Shown here: positions 6,202 through 6,989 of the stretch, in pieces | Numbering within the stretch: position 1 is the stretch's first letter | How the letters are laid out: each line of letters starts with the position of its first letter | From: Firmicutes bacterium UBA5388 | GTDB taxonomy: Bacteria; Bacillota; UBA4882; UBA10575 | Assembly (NCBI GenBank): GCA_002409975.1 | Contig: DHOO01000039.1 | Span: 146,623-153,611, forward strand | Direction: 5' to 3' | Length of the DNA stretch: 6,989 bases | Position numbers and translations under genes: made by a program | Notes under the pieces: generated by a model | Database searches by the model: none | Seen by the model: the letters and a program-made list of their open reading frames with translations, nothing else | Told to the model about the DNA's origin: nothing

Positions 6202-6837
6202 ATGAGTATACTTAGAGAAATATCGGAGCACCTGCAACAAGGGAAAGCTAAAGATGTAAAAGAAATGGTGCAAAAAGCGTTAGATGAGGGACTTGACCCC
6301 AAAGAAGTTTTAGAAGTCGGTTTATTATCGGGGATGAGTATAATCGGGGCAAAATTTAAAAACAACGAGATTTATGTCCCAGAAGTGCTAATTGCTGCTA
6401 GAGCGATGAACTTCGGAATGGAAGTTCTTAAACCATATTTGGTTAAAGCCAATATTAAGTCAAAGGGAACAGCGGTTATTGGAACGGTCAAAGGCGACCT
6501 GCATGATATCGGTAAAAATTTAGTACGAATGATGCTGGAAGGTAAAGGTATTCAGGTTATCGATCTCGGCGTGGACGTCCCGACCGAAAAGTTTATCACC
6601 GCCGCCAAAGAGAATAATGCCGATCTTATCTGCTGCTCCGCTCTACTTACCACCACGATGATGGAGATGCAAAATATCGTCACGGCGGTGAATAATGATG
6701 AGATCAGGAAGAAAGTAAAGATTATGATCGGTGGCGCGCCCGTCACTCAATCCTTCTGCGACAGCATCGGCGCGGATATCTATACGCCTGATGCCGCTAG
6801 CGCCGCCGAAGCTGCCTTAGCCGCCTTAACGGCGTAA
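6202..6837 (+). CDS. Corrinoid (B12)-binding methyltransferase partner protein, MtaC/MtbC/MttC-like
   Basis: This complete 211-residue cytoplasmic protein matches the usual length of methyltransferase cognate corrinoid proteins. Residues about 1-85 form the helical cap domain (B12-binding_2; MSIIGAKFKNNEIYVPEVLIAARAM). About 90-210 form the Rossmann-like cobalamin domain. The lower-ligand motif DxHxxG is intact as GDLHDIGKN (Asp99, His101, Gly104). It is followed by SALLTTTM (about 146-153), the GGAPVT turn (177-182) that lines the nucleotide tail, and YTPDA (194-198). Such proteins carry a methyl group from a substrate-specific methyltransferase (methanol, methylamines, glycine betaine or methoxy compounds) to a second methyltransferase acting on tetrahydrofolate or CoM. 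The substrate cannot be told from this subunit alone. The start is well supported by AAGGAGG six bases upstream. No partner methyltransferase is in the window, and the gene stands alone between inverted repeats. Confidence 0.94.
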   Translation: MSILREISEHLQQGKAKDVKEMVQKALDEGLDPKEVLEVGLLSGMSIIGAKFKNNEIYVPEVLIAARAMNFGMEVLKPYLVKANIKSKGTAVIGTVKGDLHDIGKNLVRMMLEGKGIQVIDLGVDVPTEKFITAAKENNADLICCSALLTTTMMEMQNIVTAVNNDEIRKKVKIMIGGAPVTQSFCDSIGADIYTPDAASAAEAALAALTA

Positions 6838-6850
6838 GCAACAGCTTCCT

Positions 6851-6924
6851 AAGTAGTCGCCCACGCTGGCTACCGCCCGCGCACATGAAATGATGAAAAT
6901 TCAAAGCCAGGCGCCTCGACAAGC
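6851..6924 (-). repeat. Intergenic repeat, right copy of an inverted pair
   Basis: This 74-bp stretch begins 13 bases after the corrinoid-protein stop. Its reverse complement aligns with 5918-5989. Most differences between copies are transitions, for example GTGTGTGGG against GTGCGCGGG. A local hairpin is possible within it (GGCTAC near 6867-6872 with GTAG near 6853-6856), but no T-run follows, so it is not a classical intrinsic terminator. Confidence 0.85.
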
Positions 6925-6926
6925 AA

Positions 6927-6989
6927 GTTGTTCATGCCGCCAACCGATAGTATTACAAAGTAATATAAATTGTAGGCGGGTGAATCAAC
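6927..6989. repeat. 63-bp imperfect palindrome at the window edge
   Basis: The outer arms pair as GTTG/CAAC, TTCA/TGAA and CCGCC/GGCGG, with single-base bulges at 6936 and 6985. Inside lies a second perfect 6-bp palindrome, TATTAC (6951-6956) and GTAATA (6960-6965), around AAA. It could form a long hairpin in RNA or cruciform DNA. It may be part of a longer element, because the window ends exactly at the outer arm. No T-run is seen inside the window. Confidence 0.55.

Noticed and set aside
6063..6365. Open frame on the minus strand overlapping the start of the corrinoid gene
   Set aside because: It lies antisense to a well supported gene, has no good ribosome binding site and its protein has no recognisable pattern.
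5918..6924. Insertion sequence with terminal inverted repeats
   Set aside because: The enclosed gene is a corrinoid protein, not a transposase, and no target-site duplication flanks the repeats. The segment could still be a non-autonomous cassette, which is kept as a finding.

Overview
The window is AT-rich bacterial DNA. It has strong AGGAGG-type ribosome binding sites, GTG and TTG starts, a lipoprotein, and a large secreted protein that ends like an outer-membrane beta-barrel (terminal Phe). Firmicute-style translation signals, an outer membrane, a TrmB-family sugar regulator and a methyltransferase-type corrinoid protein together suggest an anaerobic, two-membrane (diderm) member of the Firmicutes such as a Halanaerobiales relative. 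Thermotoga-like or other diderm anaerobes cannot be excluded from sequence alone.

Minus strand, read right to left (5784 to 1): a good promoter with an extended -10 and a 24-bp near-perfect inverted repeat over the expected transcription start leads into a four-gene, same-strand cluster. The genes are a TrmB-family regulator (5695-4847), an approximately 878-residue outer-membrane beta-barrel protein with two glycogen-binding (CBM48/AMPK-type) modules (4676-2040), a lipoprotein with a related C-terminal module (1995-1078), and an Esterase_D-family alpha/beta hydrolase that runs off the left edge (1045 to <1). The last three genes are separated by only 44 and 32 bases. This layout looks like a cell-surface alpha-glucan (starch, glycogen or maltodextrin) capture system: a sugar-sensing repressor or activator, a barrel that carries glucan-binding domains, and an accessory glucan-binding lipoprotein. 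It resembles the Bacteroidetes Sus system in concept, but is built from different protein families. The glucan substrate is inferred from domain resemblance only.

Plus strand, right part: a second promoter (TTGACA, 16 bases, CATAAT) diverges from the first. About 340 bases downstream lies a single gene for a complete 211-residue corrinoid-binding methyltransferase partner protein (6202-6837). No methyltransferase is visible next to it. The gene is bracketed by two copies, in inverted orientation, of a roughly 72-74 bp GC-richer repeat (5918-5989 and 6851-6924). A further 63-bp imperfect palindrome occupies the right edge. The intergenic repeats and the stand-alone corrinoid gene are the least explained part of the window.

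Two starts need care. The barrel protein most likely begins at a TTG at 4676, and the lipoprotein most likely begins at an internal ATG at 1995. In both cases a strong Shine-Dalgarno sequence and the signal-peptide geometry decide the choice.
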